Assembly (NCBI GenBank): GCA_002496565.1
Contig: DAKJ01000018.1
Span: 391,606 to 455,605, forward strand
Source: Methanosarcina sp. UBA289
Lineage (GTDB): Archaea; Halobacteriota; Methanosarcinia; Methanosarcinales; Methanosarcinaceae
Length of the DNA: 64,000 bases
Reading direction: 5' to 3'
Position numbers and translations under genes: made by a program. This document shows, piece after piece, positions 16,504 through 26,591 of this stretch (within the stretch, counting starts at the first letter, position 1; the number at the start of each line of letters is the position of its first letter). Under the pieces are notes generated by a model. The model saw nothing but the letters and a program-made list of their open reading frames with translations, had not been told where the DNA came from and made no database searches.

Positions 16504-17865
16504 TTACAGCATATAAGGAATATCCGAACATGTAGTAGGATACGAGAAAACCAGTTTTTTTATATCCGATGCCTTAAGCCCAAGCCGCATTATTGCAGCG
16601 AAGATGTTGATAGCTTCTCCGGCATTAGGCCCCAAAATATGCGCTCCCATTATGCGGTCGTTTGTTTCATCGATAATTATTTTTGAAGCCGCAAACTCGA
16701 TTCCTGCTCTCCGGGTAGTGCTCCAGTTGCTTCTGTCCTGGTAAATTACTCTATACTTTCTATACTTATCACTATCTCTAGCCACACTGACTCCTACAGA
16801 AGCCAGAACAGGAATTGTAAAGACCGCACTTGGAATGCCTGTATAGTCTGCCTCAACACTATCTTCCTCAAGGACATTGATTGCAGCAACTTCTCCCTGA
16901 AGGGTTGCTACAGGAGTTAGCTGTACACCCTCCAATGCACAGTCCCCACCCGCGTAGATCCGAGGGTTTGAGGTTTTCATGTGCTTATCAACCACAATAG
17001 CTCCCTTTTCAGTTTTAACCCCGGCATTTTCAAGACGTAAATCCTCTGTATCTGCTACACGACCTGCTCCATGTACTACCATATCCGCACGGAAACTCTG
17101 AGTTTCAGATTCAGTTCCGGATTTAGATTTAACCCTTACAAGAAAACCATTGTCTTCTTTTTCTACAGAAATCACCGGTTTATTTGTGAGGATCTTTATT
17201 CCTGCGGCTTCGGATGCTTTCACAAGCATATTTACCATATCAGAATCAAAAGCTCCCAAAACCCTTTCACTCCGTTGCAGGATTAGTACTTCAGCTCCAG
17301 TCCTCCGCACAACATGTGCGAACTCTATGGATATATAACCTCCTCCAATGAAAATGATTCTTCCAGGAAGCTTTCTGGTTTCCATTAATTCCTCACTTGT
17401 GGTGACATACTCTTCACCGGGAATATTGAGTTTTCTGGGTTTTGCACCTGTAGCAAGGAAAATATACTCTCCTTTAAGTTTGTCCGCTCCGACAACGACT
17501 GTGTTTTGATTTTCGAAATACGCCCTCCCATGATAGGTATCAATTCCCATATCAACCAGGAGTTTCTCTGCTTTGCTGGAATATCCTTCCGTAAATGTCT
17601 TTTTAAACTCGATCAGTGAAGTCCAGTCGAGCTTTAAAGGAGTGTTTATCTCTACACCTTTTCCTATTAGCCGGTTGTTTGAGTCAATGACCTCAGTAAG
17701 ATCAGTGAGCACCTCTTTCGGATCACATCCCCTTAGAGGACAGGTGCCTCCATATTCCCTTGAGTCAACAATAGCGATTCTTAATCCAGAATGTGCAACT
17801 TTACCCGCAAAGGTTCTGCCCGCAGTACCAGTCCCGATAACTATAATATCATAATTCCTTTCCAT
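16504..17865 (-). CDS. FAD-dependent pyridine nucleotide-disulfide oxidoreductase
   Basis: A 453-residue class I flavoprotein related to dihydrolipoamide dehydrogenase, glutathione reductase and mercuric reductase. FAD binding is at VIGTGTAGRTFA, the redox disulfide at GGTCPLRGCDP (CxxxxC), NAD(P) binding at FIGGGYISIEFAH, and the second FAD motif at RIYAGGDCA. The C-terminal dimer domain normally ends in a catalytic HP; here it reads FSYPTTCSD, with Tyr replacing His as in MerA-like enzymes. I start it at ATG 17865, four bases after GGGGGAG, rather than at the upstream ATG 17916. The substrate is unknown. Confidence 0.85.
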   Translation of the reverse strand: MERNYDIIVIGTGTAGRTFAGKVAHSGLRIAIVDSREYGGTCPLRGCDPKEVLTDLTEVIDSNNRLIGKGVEINTPLKLDWTSLIEFKKTFTEGYSSKAEKLLVDMGIDTYHGRAYFENQNTVVVGADKLKGEYIFLATGAKPRKLNIPGEEYVTTSEELMETRKLPGRIIFIGGGYISIEFAHVVRRTGAEVLILQRSERVLGAFDSDMVNMLVKASEAAGIKILTNKPVISVEKEDNGFLVRVKSKSGTESETQSFRADMVVHGAGRVADTEDLRLENAGVKTEKGAIVVDKHMKTSNPRIYAGGDCALEGVQLTPVATLQGEVAAINVLEEDSVEADYTGIPSAVFTIPVLASVGVSVARDSDKYRKYRVIYQDRSNWSTTRRAGIEFAASKIIIDETNDRIMGAHILGPNAGEAINIFAAIMRLGLKASDIKKLVFSYPTTCSDIPYML

Positions 17866-17961
17866 TGAACTCCCCCACCCTACGAGAATACTTTTTGAAA
17901 TAAAGCAACAAGACATTTTAAATGCTATATTATATGCAATTTATCCATTTTAGTCTCAAAG

Positions 17962-18013
17962 AATAAGTATTTCACCTGAATCTTGACTCCAGAGAAATAA
18001 GTATTTCACCTGA
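17962..18013. repeat. 18-bp direct repeat in the oxidoreductase/purH intergenic region
   Basis: AATAAGTATTTCACCTGA occurs at 17962-17979 and again at 17996-18013, spaced 34 bp start to start (about three helical turns). It lies 97-148 bp upstream of the oxidoreductase start and about 235 bp from purH. This suits a pair of regulator sites on one DNA face, or a small duplication. Confidence 0.55.
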
Positions 18014-18247
18014 TATTTTCCCAAAAGAAGCAAATAACAGTATACATTTCAAGATTTATGCAAAAAGAGTACCAAAAACTTAAAGAACTATATTCCCAGA
18101 AGAGTTCCTGCATCACCTTGATGGAAATACTGTATTTGTAGAACTGAAGTCCAGTTTTTCAGGAAAAAGTCTTCTTTTTAATATAATAATAGGTAGACCA
18201 TAAGTTTTATAGCTAATAATTTTTAAAGCAAGTATATTGGTGATTTT

Positions 18248-19864
18248 TTGGTAAAAAGGGCACTGCTCAGCGTCTCAGACAAGACAGGAATTGCAGAATT
18301 CGCACGCGGGCTTGAATTACTTGGCGTGAAGATTATTTCAACAGGCGGAACAGCGAAAATTCTTCGCGACGCCGGCGTAGAAGTTACCGATGTCTCGGAA
18401 GTTACGGGCTTTCCGGAAATGATGGGAGGAAGGGTCAAAACTCTCCACCCAAGAATTCACGGCGGACTCTTATGCCTGCGAGAGAGCAAGGAACAGATGG
18501 CTGAGGCTGAAAGAGAAGACATCTCGCTTATTGACATGGTGGCTGTAAACCTCTATCCTTTTGAGGTAACGATCTCAAAGGAAGGTGTGGAACTCGAAGA
18601 AGCCATTGAGAACATAGATATCGGAGGCCCAACCCTTCTTCGTTCGGCAGCTAAAAACTATCGTTCTGTTACAGTTCTCTCCGATCCATCAGACTACGGG
18701 CGTGTCCTCAAAGAACTTCGTTCAAGCGGGGTAGTTTCAGAGGCAACCCGGGCTGCCCTTGCAGTTAAAGCTTTCAGGCATACTGCGGATTATGATGCAG
18801 CCATTGACACCTACATGAGCAGAACCCTGCTCGGAGAAAACGTGCTTCGCATGAACTTTACCGACGGCATAAAACTCCGCTATGGAGAAAACTGGCACCA
18901 GAAAGCCTATTTTTATAAAGATTCCACAATAGAAGGCCCTACTCTGGCAAAAGCCGTCCAACTGCACGGAAAAGAACTTTCATATAACAACTATGTGGAT
19001 GCCGACAATGCCCTTCAGACGGTAAAAGAACTCGGAAATGCTTCTCCTGCCGTGGCAATTGTAAAACACAATAATCCATGCGGACTTGCAACCGGAAGCA
19101 CACTCCTGCAGGCTCTTCAGGCTGCCTGGGATGGAGACCCTATTTCAGCTTACGGAAGCATAATATGCACTAATGAAATTTTTGACCTTGAAGCTGCGAC
19201 TTTTCTGAACGGAAAGTTTGTAGAAATTATTCTTGCTCCTGACTTCAAACCTGATGCCCTTGAATACCTGAAAAACAAAAGTGAGAACCTTAGACTCCTT
19301 AGATTGCCGGATCTCAAAGAAGCTTTCGGAACAGACTATACATATAAGTATGTAATCGGAGGCATGCTCAAGCAAAGTCGAGATATCGGTCTCTACGAAA
19401 AATGGAAGTCAGTTACTGACATTCCCTATCCTGAAGAAAAGCGTTCTCTTTCGGAATTCTGTATTAAAGCCTGTAAGGCAACCAAATCCAATTCAGTTAT
19501 TCTTGCTCATGAATACGAGCCAGGATTCTTCATGGTACTTGCTATGGGAGCAGGACAGCCAAATAGGGTCGACTCGATTCGCAAACTGGCAGCCACAAAA
19601 GCTGTTGAAAATCTAAAGATAATTTATGAAAGGGAACACCCTGCAACTTCTTTTGAAGATTATTGCCAGAAAATTATGTCAGAGTGTGTAATGGCTTCAG
19701 ATGCCTTTTTCCCCTTTGATGATAGTATAATTTATGCCGCAGAAAATAATATCCGTTACATAGTCTCTCCAGGGGGATCAATTCGAGATGGCGAAGTTAT
19801 TGCTGCTGCAAATCGACTAGGAGTGGCCATGATTTTTACAGGTATGCGTCACTTCCTTCATTAA
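18248..19864 (+). CDS. purH: Bifunctional AICAR transformylase / IMP cyclohydrolase
   Basis: A 538-residue PurH, catalysing the last two steps of IMP synthesis. The N-terminal IMP cyclohydrolase domain shows SVSDKTGI, STGGTAKIL and GGRVKTLHPRIHGG. The AICAR transformylase domain shows LRYGENWHQKAYFY, the catalytic KHNNPCG, GAGQPNRVDS, SDAFFPFDD and GGSIRD. The start is TTG at 18248 (LVKRALLSVSDKTGI), the family's normal first residues. Many archaea use PurP and PurO instead; Methanosarcina is among those with a PurH-type enzyme. A strong terminator follows. Confidence 0.95.
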   Translation: MVKRALLSVSDKTGIAEFARGLELLGVKIISTGGTAKILRDAGVEVTDVSEVTGFPEMMGGRVKTLHPRIHGGLLCLRESKEQMAEAEREDISLIDMVAVNLYPFEVTISKEGVELEEAIENIDIGGPTLLRSAAKNYRSVTVLSDPSDYGRVLKELRSSGVVSEATRAALAVKAFRHTADYDAAIDTYMSRTLLGENVLRMNFTDGIKLRYGENWHQKAYFYKDSTIEGPTLAKAVQLHGKELSYNNYVDADNALQTVKELGNASPAVAIVKHNNPCGLATGSTLLQALQAAWDGDPISAYGSIICTNEIFDLEAATFLNGKFVEIILAPDFKPDALEYLKNKSENLRLLRLPDLKEAFGTDYTYKYVIGGMLKQSRDIGLYEKWKSVTDIPYPEEKRSLSEFCIKACKATKSNSVILAHEYEPGFFMVLAMGAGQPNRVDSIRKLAATKAVENLKIIYEREHPATSFEDYCQKIMSECVMASDAFFPFDDSIIYAAENNIRYIVSPGGSIRDGEVIAAANRLGVAMIFTGMRHFLH

Positions 19865-19901
19865 GAACCATTTTCAGGTATTGATAAATAACAATTGAAT
19901 T

Positions 19902-19932
19902 ACCCCTGAGTCATTGGCTCAGGGGTTTCTTG
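19902..19932 (+). terminator. Hairpin terminator after purH
   Basis: A perfect 9-bp stem, ACCCCTGAG (19902-19910) with CTCAGGGGT (19918-19926), has a 7-nt loop and is followed by TTCTT. It lies 38 bp past the purH stop. Confidence 0.75.
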
Positions 19933-20536
19933 AGCTATTTTTGATTAATTGTCAAATCAGGTCACGAAATTAAAATTAACTGTCTATCTACAGATATAAA
20001 TGCTAATATTAATGAGTGGGAATGTGTAAAAACCAGGATACACATCAAATTTATTTATTATTATATGAATACATTTACCCTTTGATTCGTAAGTACTTTT
20101 TTAAATTAATCATTGTATTTTTAAGTATAAATATTAAGTTTTTTTTAATTGTCGACTTTATCCAATTTCTCGGAGATAAATACTGAGTTTATATTAATAA
20201 AATAATCTGATACTATTGACATATGTATTTTCTTTTGATATTAAGAAAAATTATTCAAGAAGATAATTTGCATTTTCGGTAGAATGATACGTATATTTTG
20301 AAATAGGAGAGAAAAATTAGCAGAAATAAGTACACTTTCGAAAAAGATAATATATATTGAATTCGTATAGCATTCTAGCAATGTTATATCATCTGGATAT
20401 AATTACTTCTCTAAATAAATCTAAAAAATAAGAAGAATTAGAACTTAAATTTTAGCTATTGTGCATCAAAATCAAAGGATACGTTTACAGACATTAAACC
20501 TCGATTAACTTCATAAACATACGGAAAAATAATGGG
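19933..20536. other. AT-rich intergenic region before the DUF1724 regulator
   Basis: About 600 bp, very AT-rich, with no ORF bearing a ribosome site. It probably holds the promoter and a long 5' leader of the gene at 20537; regulators of this family in Methanosarcina often have long leaders. Confidence 0.4.
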
Positions 20537-21331
20537 TTGATAGAAGTGAAATCTAGCGGACTCTTAAGCATTCTTACCTTTTCTGAAAAAAGGAAGGATA
20601 TTCTGTTTTTACTTCAGGAGAATCCAAGAACTCTTTCCGAAATTAAAGATTATTTTGATGTAAGGTCACCTGAAATCCTGCCTCGCCTTAAAGAAATGGA
20701 AGATGCAAATTTGATAATCAGACAAGAGGGAATGTATCGGTTGACACCCCTCGGAAAAGTTTCAGCCATATATTACAAGCCCTTACTAGATACCCTCACA
20801 GCTATAGAAACAAACGAAATCTTCTGGAGAGACCATGACCTTTCTGCAATTCCTGAGGCATTATTAAATAGAATTCAGGAGCTTAAAGAGTGCAGAGTCG
20901 TAAGGGATGAACAGGAGCATATTTACGACACACATAAGGCATTTATGCAATATGTTCAATCTTCTGCTCACTTCGTGGGGTTTTCATCCATTTTTCTTCC
21001 AAACCATCCCCTAATGTTTCTGGAATTAGCCCGCAGGAATATTCCGATTTCCATCATTGTTACACCCAATGTGTTTTTTAAAATAAAAAGTGAGTACAGT
21101 GCTGAGATTGAGGAATTCCTTAAACTCAAGCAAACGAGTCTCCACGTATACGACAACGCAAAAATAGCCTTTGTGGTAACAGACCGTTTCCTATCTCTTT
21201 CACTCTTTTTCAAAAATGGAACCTATGATCCTCGAAATGACCTTATAGGTTTGGATTCGTCCTCAATCAAGTGGGGGGAGGATCTTTTTAAGAATTATAG
21301 AGAAAACTCAATTGAAATAAAGAATCTGTAA
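20537..21331 (+). CDS. Winged-helix regulator, DUF1724 family (Msr/MreA-like)
   Basis: A 264-residue protein with an ArsR-type winged helix at about residues 15-75 (TLSEIKDYFDVRSPEILPRLKEMEDANLIIRQ) followed by the methanogen-specific DUF1724 domain. In Methanosarcina this family includes the Msr proteins, which control methanol methyltransferase and methyl-sulfide genes, and MreA. This one carries no adjacent methyltransferase gene, so its target cannot be inferred. The start is TTG 20537; a GTG at 20546 is possible. The AT-rich upstream region suggests its own regulation. Confidence 0.82.
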   Translation: MIEVKSSGLLSILTFSEKRKDILFLLQENPRTLSEIKDYFDVRSPEILPRLKEMEDANLIIRQEGMYRLTPLGKVSAIYYKPLLDTLTAIETNEIFWRDHDLSAIPEALLNRIQELKECRVVRDEQEHIYDTHKAFMQYVQSSAHFVGFSSIFLPNHPLMFLELARRNIPISIIVTPNVFFKIKSEYSAEIEEFLKLKQTSLHVYDNAKIAFVVTDRFLSLSLFFKNGTYDPRNDLIGLDSSSIKWGEDLFKNYRENSIEIKNL

Positions 21332-21500
21332 AGCCCGTTGAAGAATTTCTTTTATAAATCTTAAGATTATACCGAGAAATGAGAATTCAGAGATTTGGGT
21401 TTTTCCCGATAAATTTTTGGGGAATTAAACCGTTTTCTCTGAGTATTTTTCCTGCATTATTGCCTTCGCACTTCAGCACAATTTCTTTCTAAGTATACAT

Positions 21501-22424
21501 TTATGCCAGGAAAGCACATGCAATTGCTCTCAACCCGATAATTGAGGTTGATTCTCCATCCACAAGAATTGTTCTTTCGAGCTTCCGGAAAGGAGGCTCA
21601 TCACCATTATATCTGGTATAATTCTGGATGCAGACCAGCCCACATATAAAACTATAAAGAATGATTAAAGGTTCAAAAGCTAAGATTCCGTTAATTAGAG
21701 CAATACCAAGAATCAGGTGGGAGAACAGGTGCAGTCCTAGAAGGAAATTACGTGTATTTCGTTCTCCAAGGCTCACAGGAAGAGTTTTGAGACCTGCGAG
21801 AGTATCTCCTTTAATATCTTTGAAGTCATAGATAGCAGAATTGATAAAGAGCTTAACTCCAAAGAAAGTGAAAACTAAAAATATAGGGAGCATGCTTCTG
21901 CAGGTGTTGCCTGCTAGCCCTGAAATGAAGGCTCCCCAGGTTAGACCTACAACAAAGTTTTTAACTCCAAGTCCACCTTTGAGTTTCAAAGCGAATTTTC
22001 CGATTTTAATCCCTTTACTATAAAGGAAACCGGTTATCAAAGGTAAGAATGCAAGTGCAAGCATTCCTCCTTTTGCCAGTACATAGCTACCTATCACGAA
22101 GGTAAGCATAGAGGCTGCAAGCCCTATTTCCTTTCTTGATCCATTTAATTCTTTCCTATTTACAATATCCTCTTCAGAGCCAAGAGCTCTATCAAGTGTA
22201 TATACACTGTAAATTACTAATCCTCCCGCAATGCAGGTGAATAAATTCGAATGAATTTGAAGCAGAAGGAAAGCAATATGGATTCGTAGTGCGCCTGAAA
22301 ACGCAACTAACACGGAACTTTTTAAGAGTTCTAGTGTAGCATTCTTTCTCCCAAATTTTGGGGCATTCTTTCGTCTGTACCTGAGAAAACGTTCAAAACT
22401 TCCGAAAAATACATTGGAGCTCAT
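21501..22424 (-). CDS. UbiA-family prenyltransferase
   Basis: A 307-residue membrane protein with about eight hydrophobic helices. The first acidic cluster is VYTLDRALGSEED (about 74-86) and the second YDFKDIKGDTLAG (about 193-205). These are variants of the DxxxD motifs that hold Mg-pyrophosphate in UbiA enzymes. The first site lacks the usual N-D-x-x-D form, so the prenyl acceptor is not predictable. Candidates in Methanosarcina are methanophenazine, a quinone-like pathway or a lipid. It is monocistronic. The hydrophilic N terminus (about 1-33) is longer than usual. Confidence 0.8.
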   Translation of the reverse strand: MSSNVFFGSFERFLRYRRKNAPKFGRKNATLELLKSSVLVAFSGALRIHIAFLLLQIHSNLFTCIAGGLVIYSVYTLDRALGSEEDIVNRKELNGSRKEIGLAASMLTFVIGSYVLAKGGMLALAFLPLITGFLYSKGIKIGKFALKLKGGLGVKNFVVGLTWGAFISGLAGNTCRSMLPIFLVFTFFGVKLFINSAIYDFKDIKGDTLAGLKTLPVSLGERNTRNFLLGLHLFSHLILGIALINGILAFEPLIILYSFICGLVCIQNYTRYNGDEPPFRKLERTILVDGESTSIIGLRAIACAFLA

Positions 22425-22994
22425 AAAAATAATATTGGAGCACTTTTAAATATTATTTACTCAGTATAAGATTTTATAATGTATATAAGATATGAGGAGT
22501 TGTCTATGTATTAAAGAAATGAACGAATACTAGCTGATTAAACTAACAACTTTTCCGAGAGGAAATCATGTTTCAGTCATACATAAAAAGTTGTTGGCAT
22601 ATATAATAGGGATAATCTTAATATATACAGATATTAAAAAATAAATATTAATATTCTTTGTTATTTATCGTTTTTTGAAAATGATTATTCACTTAGACAG
22701 TTTTTTGGCCAAGGTGAAAATAATGATTTTGAATGTAATGTTAATAACAAATATTTTCCAATCTTATATACAATAGTTAGGTAGTTAGAAACGTAATATA
22801 AGTTTACTAATGAAAAAATGAAGAGGCAAATTATAAAATAAAGATCAGATCCTAAGGAAAAAGGACAAATTTATGGAAAATTTGTGAAGTAAAGTAAATA
22901 AAAGATTTTCAGGAAGGTCTTTGTAAGCAAAAAAGATTAAAAAAATGGGGACAATAAAGCCCAAAAAATTACAAATATCACAAAGAAAACGTTA
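22425..22994. other. Intergenic region, nothing recognised
   Basis: 570 bp of AT-rich DNA between two minus-strand genes. It lies upstream of the UbiA gene and downstream of the acetate permease. I see no ORF with a ribosome site and no strong hairpin. Confidence 0.45.
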
Positions 22995-23597
22995 TTACAA
23001 AGGAACCATTTTCTTTCCATACGCCTCGTTTAGTACCTGACCAAGAGCTGTATATATCGCGGCAAGTCCTGTAAAGATTCCCTCATAGCCAGCTATCGTA
23101 AGGATTCCGGTACTGCCCAGATAGTTTCCTGCTGCAAGCAAGAAGAACAGAACTGCAAGAGCTAGGAAAACAACGGAAAGAGCCTTTGAGCCTTTGAGCG
23201 TAGCTATAAACATGAAAGTGGTGAAAACTCCCCACATGAAAAGGTATGCAGCGAAAGCGACTGAACTTGTAGCCAGCCCTGCATAGTCTGGAGACTTAGG
23301 AATCAGAATATTCCCTACCAAGGAGAGCCAGAAAAACCCGAATGAAGTGAAGGCCGTAGCTCCGAAAGTATTTCCCTTCTTCCATTCTTCGATTCCGGCA
23401 ATGACCTGAGCTAACCCACCGTAAAAGATACCCATCGAAAGGATCATCGCGTTCATCGGAAAGAAGCCCGCATTGTGTATATTCAAAAGCACGGTCGTCA
23501 TCCCGAAGCCCATCAAACCCAGAGGAGCAGGGTTTGCGGATAAATCCGTTATTTTTATATCACGAATGCTCATTACATCTTTAATATTTTGACTCAT
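22995..23597 (-). CDS. aceP: Acetate permease AceP-like (GPR1/FUN34/YaaH family)
   Basis: A 200-residue membrane protein with six hydrophobic helices and the family motif [21 protein letters not shown] (about 21-41). Members carry acetate or succinate across the membrane, usually with protons. A homologue in Methanosarcina mazei, AceP, takes up acetate for acetoclastic methanogenesis, which is the likely role here. GGAGGA lies 10 bases before the ATG. The divergent region to gpmI (about 250 bp) is AT-rich and long enough for regulation by growth substrate. Confidence 0.87.
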   Translation of the reverse strand: MSQNIKDVMSIRDIKITDLSANPAPLGLMGFGMTTVLLNIHNAGFFPMNAMILSMGIFYGGLAQVIAGIEEWKKGNTFGATAFTSFGFFWLSLVGNILIPKSPDYAGLATSSVAFAAYLFMWGVFTTFMFIATLKGSKALSVVFLALAVLFFLLAAGNYLGSTGILTIAGYEGIFTGLAAIYTALGQVLNEAYGKKMVPL

Positions 23598-23845
23598 AAA
23601 ATTAAATCCTCCTTCCCGTTATCCGGAAATTTAGCCTGAACTTCCAATAAGAATTACATCAAGATAATCAATCTTTTTTAGAGTCCATTTTTCACATTTC
23701 GGGAATATGTAATTGTTAATACTTATAATTAAGGACAGTTAATATATTTTCAATACACTATAAATATATAATATAAAATTTTTACACAGGCTATTAAGAA
23801 TTTTCATAATAAGCTATTTATGAACAGGTGTGGAATTTGCTTCAT

Positions 23846-25393
23846 ATGACTCAGGCAAAAAGACCTCTTATGCTCGTTATTCTTGATGGCTGGGGCTACA
23901 GAGAAGCAAGAGAAGGAAACGCTATCCTTGCAGCCAGAACTCCAAACCTTGACCACCTTAAGGAAGAATATCCCTGGTGTTTCTTAGAAGCCTCAGGGGA
24001 AGCTGTTGGCCTTCCGGAAGGCCAGATGGGAAACTCCGAAGTCGGGCACCTGAATATAGGAGCAGGGCGAATTGTGTACCAGGACCTAACTCGAATAAAT
24101 CTCTCTATAAGGAAAGGAGACTTCTTCAAGAATCCGGCATTTTTGAGTGCGATTTCAAACGCCAAAGCCAATAATTCAAGCCTTCATCTCATGGGACTTG
24201 TCTCCTACGGAGGCGTTCACAGCTATATGACCCACATTTATGCTCTTATCAAGCTTGCACAGCAGGGAGGGTTGAAAAAAGTTTATATACATGCTTTTCT
24301 GGACGGCAGAGATGTACCTCCTAAAGCCGCACTCAAAGACATAAAGGAGCTTGATGCTTTTTGTAAGGAGAATGGGAGTGCTAAGATCGCAACCGTCTCA
24401 GGGCGTTATTACGCAATGGATAGAGATAAACGCTGGGATAGAACAAAACTTGCCTATGATGCCCTAACTATGGGAGTTGCGCCTTATAAAGCTCCTGATG
24501 CGGAGACTGCAGTTTCTGAAGCCTATGAAAGGGGAGAAACTGATGAGTTCGTAAAACCGACTGTGATCACGGATTCAGAAGGAAAGCCTGAGGCAGTTAT
24601 ACGGGATAATGATTCTGTAATCTTCTTCAATTTCAGGCCAGATAGGGCGCGGCAGCTTACCTGGGCTTTTGTTGATGAAGACTTTAAGTACTTCCACAGA
24701 GAAAAAAACCCGAAAGTTTACTATGTGTGTATGACCCAGTACGATGAAACCCTGGATTTGCCTATCGCTTACCCTCCCGAAGAGCTGGAGAATGTACTTG
24801 GAGAAGTCCTGAGCAAGCAGGGACTGACCCAGCTTAGGATTGCCGAAACTGAAAAATATGCCCATGTGACCTTTTTCCTGAACGGAGGGCAGGAAAAATG
24901 TTATGAAGGAGAAGACCGCTGCCTCATCCCATCACCAAAGATTGCTACCTATGATCTTAAACCCGAAATGAGTGCATATGAGGTTACGGATGAAGTGATA
25001 AGGAGAATCCGATCGGGAAAGTATGATGTGATTATCCTTAATTTTGCAAACATGGATATGGTTGGACACACCGGAGATTTTAAAGCCGCAGTAGAGGCGG
25101 TTGAGGCAGTAGATACCTACGTGGGAAGAATTCAAGAGGCTCTGAAAGAAGTAGGAGGTGTAGCAATCATAACTGCGGATCACGGGAACGCCGAACAAAT
25201 GGAAAACCCGCTAACTGGAGAACCGCATACCGCACATACTTCAAATCCGGTAAAATGCATTTATGCAGGAAACGATGAAGTTAAAGCACTTAAGAATGGA
25301 AAACTATGCGATCTTGTGCCAACTCTTCTGGAAATCCTCAATATCCAGAAGCCTGAAGAGATGACAGGAGAATCATTGATTATAAAACAATAA
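23846..25393 (+). CDS. gpmI: 2,3-bisphosphoglycerate-independent phosphoglycerate mutase
   Basis: A 515-residue BPG-independent mutase of the alkaline phosphatase superfamily. It interconverts 3- and 2-phosphoglycerate in glycolysis and gluconeogenesis. The catalytic serine is in [17 protein letters not shown], with metal sites at [27 protein letters not shown] and [12 protein letters not shown] start at ATG 23846 ([17 protein letters not shown]); a GTG at 23828 would add six residues. Methanosarcina also has ApgM-type mutases; this is the bacterial-style long form. Confidence 0.94.
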   Translation: MTQAKRPLMLVILDGWGYREAREGNAILAARTPNLDHLKEEYPWCFLEASGEAVGLPEGQMGNSEVGHLNIGAGRIVYQDLTRINLSIRKGDFFKNPAFLSAISNAKANNSSLHLMGLVSYGGVHSYMTHIYALIKLAQQGGLKKVYIHAFLDGRDVPPKAALKDIKELDAFCKENGSAKIATVSGRYYAMDRDKRWDRTKLAYDALTMGVAPYKAPDAETAVSEAYERGETDEFVKPTVITDSEGKPEAVIRDNDSVIFFNFRPDRARQLTWAFVDEDFKYFHREKNPKVYYVCMTQYDETLDLPIAYPPEELENVLGEVLSKQGLTQLRIAETEKYAHVTFFLNGGQEKCYEGEDRCLIPSPKIATYDLKPEMSAYEVTDEVIRRIRSGKYDVIILNFANMDMVGHTGDFKAAVEAVEAVDTYVGRIQEALKEVGGVAIITADHGNAEQMENPLTGEPHTAHTSNPVKCIYAGNDEVKALKNGKLCDLVPTLLEILNIQKPEEMTGESLIIKQ

Positions 25394-25621
25394 TTAAAGA
25401 AGGAAAAAGCGATCTGAAATTTCAGAAACCCTGATATTTCCTTATCTAATAATTTTTTCTGTTCCTACTCTTTTTATATTTAACTTTTTATATATATACC
25501 ATGTTTATATAATTTAGTAAAAGATAATTTTAAAAAGATTAAATACCAGCAGCTACAATAAAAAGAGCACAGGATTTAGGAAGTCATAAAGCTTTAAGTG
25601 TAGTTTCGGAGTTTAACAGGA

Positions 25622-26578
25622 ATGATCAAAATAACCACTCCTTGCCGAATTCATATGACTCTTATTGATATGAATGCGGAAATCGGAAGAGTCGATGGAG
25701 GAGCAGGACTAACCCTTTCCTCTCCCAATATAAAAATTACGGCTGAAGAAGCCGATGGAGTCAGTATCGAAGGTCTGCAGGATTTTGCCGATCGGATGAA
25801 AAAAGCTGCGGAGTCCCTGCTTCCTGAAGGGAAAGGGATAAGGATCAACGTACAAGAAGTGTACCCAGCTCATGTAGGTTTCGGATCAGGAACTCAATCC
25901 TCCCTGGCTGCGGCAGCAGCTGTCAATGAACTATATGGGCTTGGAAAAAGCGTTAGAGAACTTGCACTTGCAGTAAAAAGAGGAGGAACTTCGGGTATAG
26001 GAGTAACTGCTTTTGAGAAAGGCGGATTTATAGTTGATGGAGGACACCGATTCAAAGATAAAGGTGGTTTTATGCCATCAGCTGCCTGCCAGGTACCCCC
26101 AGGGCCAGTGCTCTTCAGAGAGGATTTTCCTCAATGGGATATGGTAGTAGCAATCCCCAATGAAAAAGGGATGCATGACCAGGATGAAGTGGAGACCTTC
26201 AAGAAATTCTGCCCCCTCCCTGTAGAAGAAGTCAGGGAAATTTCCCATGTCGTGCTCATGCAGATGATGCCTGCTGTAATTGAAGAAGATATAGTGAGTT
26301 TCGGAGCCGCAGTAAACCATGTCCAGACTGTTGGTTTTAACAAAAGGGAGAGCCTTATCTGGCCCCAGTTTGTGAAAAATATTGCTTCTTTCTTGCGCAG
26401 CCGGAGCTACGGAGCCGGTGTAAGTTCCTTTGGCCCTGTAGTATATTCTTTTGTAGATAATAAATCCGAAGGTAGGGAGCTTCAGTCGGAGGTCCAGAAA
26501 ATGCTTGACGACTCCGTTGGCGGGGCTGTCATACTTACCAAGGCAAGAAACCACGGTGTAGAGATATCCCGAGTTTGA
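25622..26578 (+). CDS. mptG: beta-Ribofuranosylaminobenzene 5'-phosphate synthase (RFAP synthase)
   Basis: A 318-residue GHMP-superfamily protein. It condenses PRPP with 4-hydroxybenzoate (or p-aminobenzoate) with loss of CO2 and pyrophosphate, the first committed step in tetrahydromethanopterin/sarcinapterin synthesis. The N-terminal TTPCRIHMTLIDMN and the glycine-rich YPAHVGFGSGTQSSLAAAAA (about 79-98) are characteristic, as is RGGTSGIGVTAFEKGGFIVDGGH. The C-terminal YGAGVSSFGPVVYSF closes the fold. ATG start, single gene. It belongs to the C1-carrier side of methanogenesis. Confidence 0.92.
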   Translation: MIKITTPCRIHMTLIDMNAEIGRVDGGAGLTLSSPNIKITAEEADGVSIEGLQDFADRMKKAAESLLPEGKGIRINVQEVYPAHVGFGSGTQSSLAAAAAVNELYGLGKSVRELALAVKRGGTSGIGVTAFEKGGFIVDGGHRFKDKGGFMPSAACQVPPGPVLFREDFPQWDMVVAIPNEKGMHDQDEVETFKKFCPLPVEEVREISHVVLMQMMPAVIEEDIVSFGAAVNHVQTVGFNKRESLIWPQFVKNIASFLRSRSYGAGVSSFGPVVYSFVDNKSEGRELQSEVQKMLDDSVGGAVILTKARNHGVEISRV

Positions 26579-26591
26579 AAGCCTTGCATAT

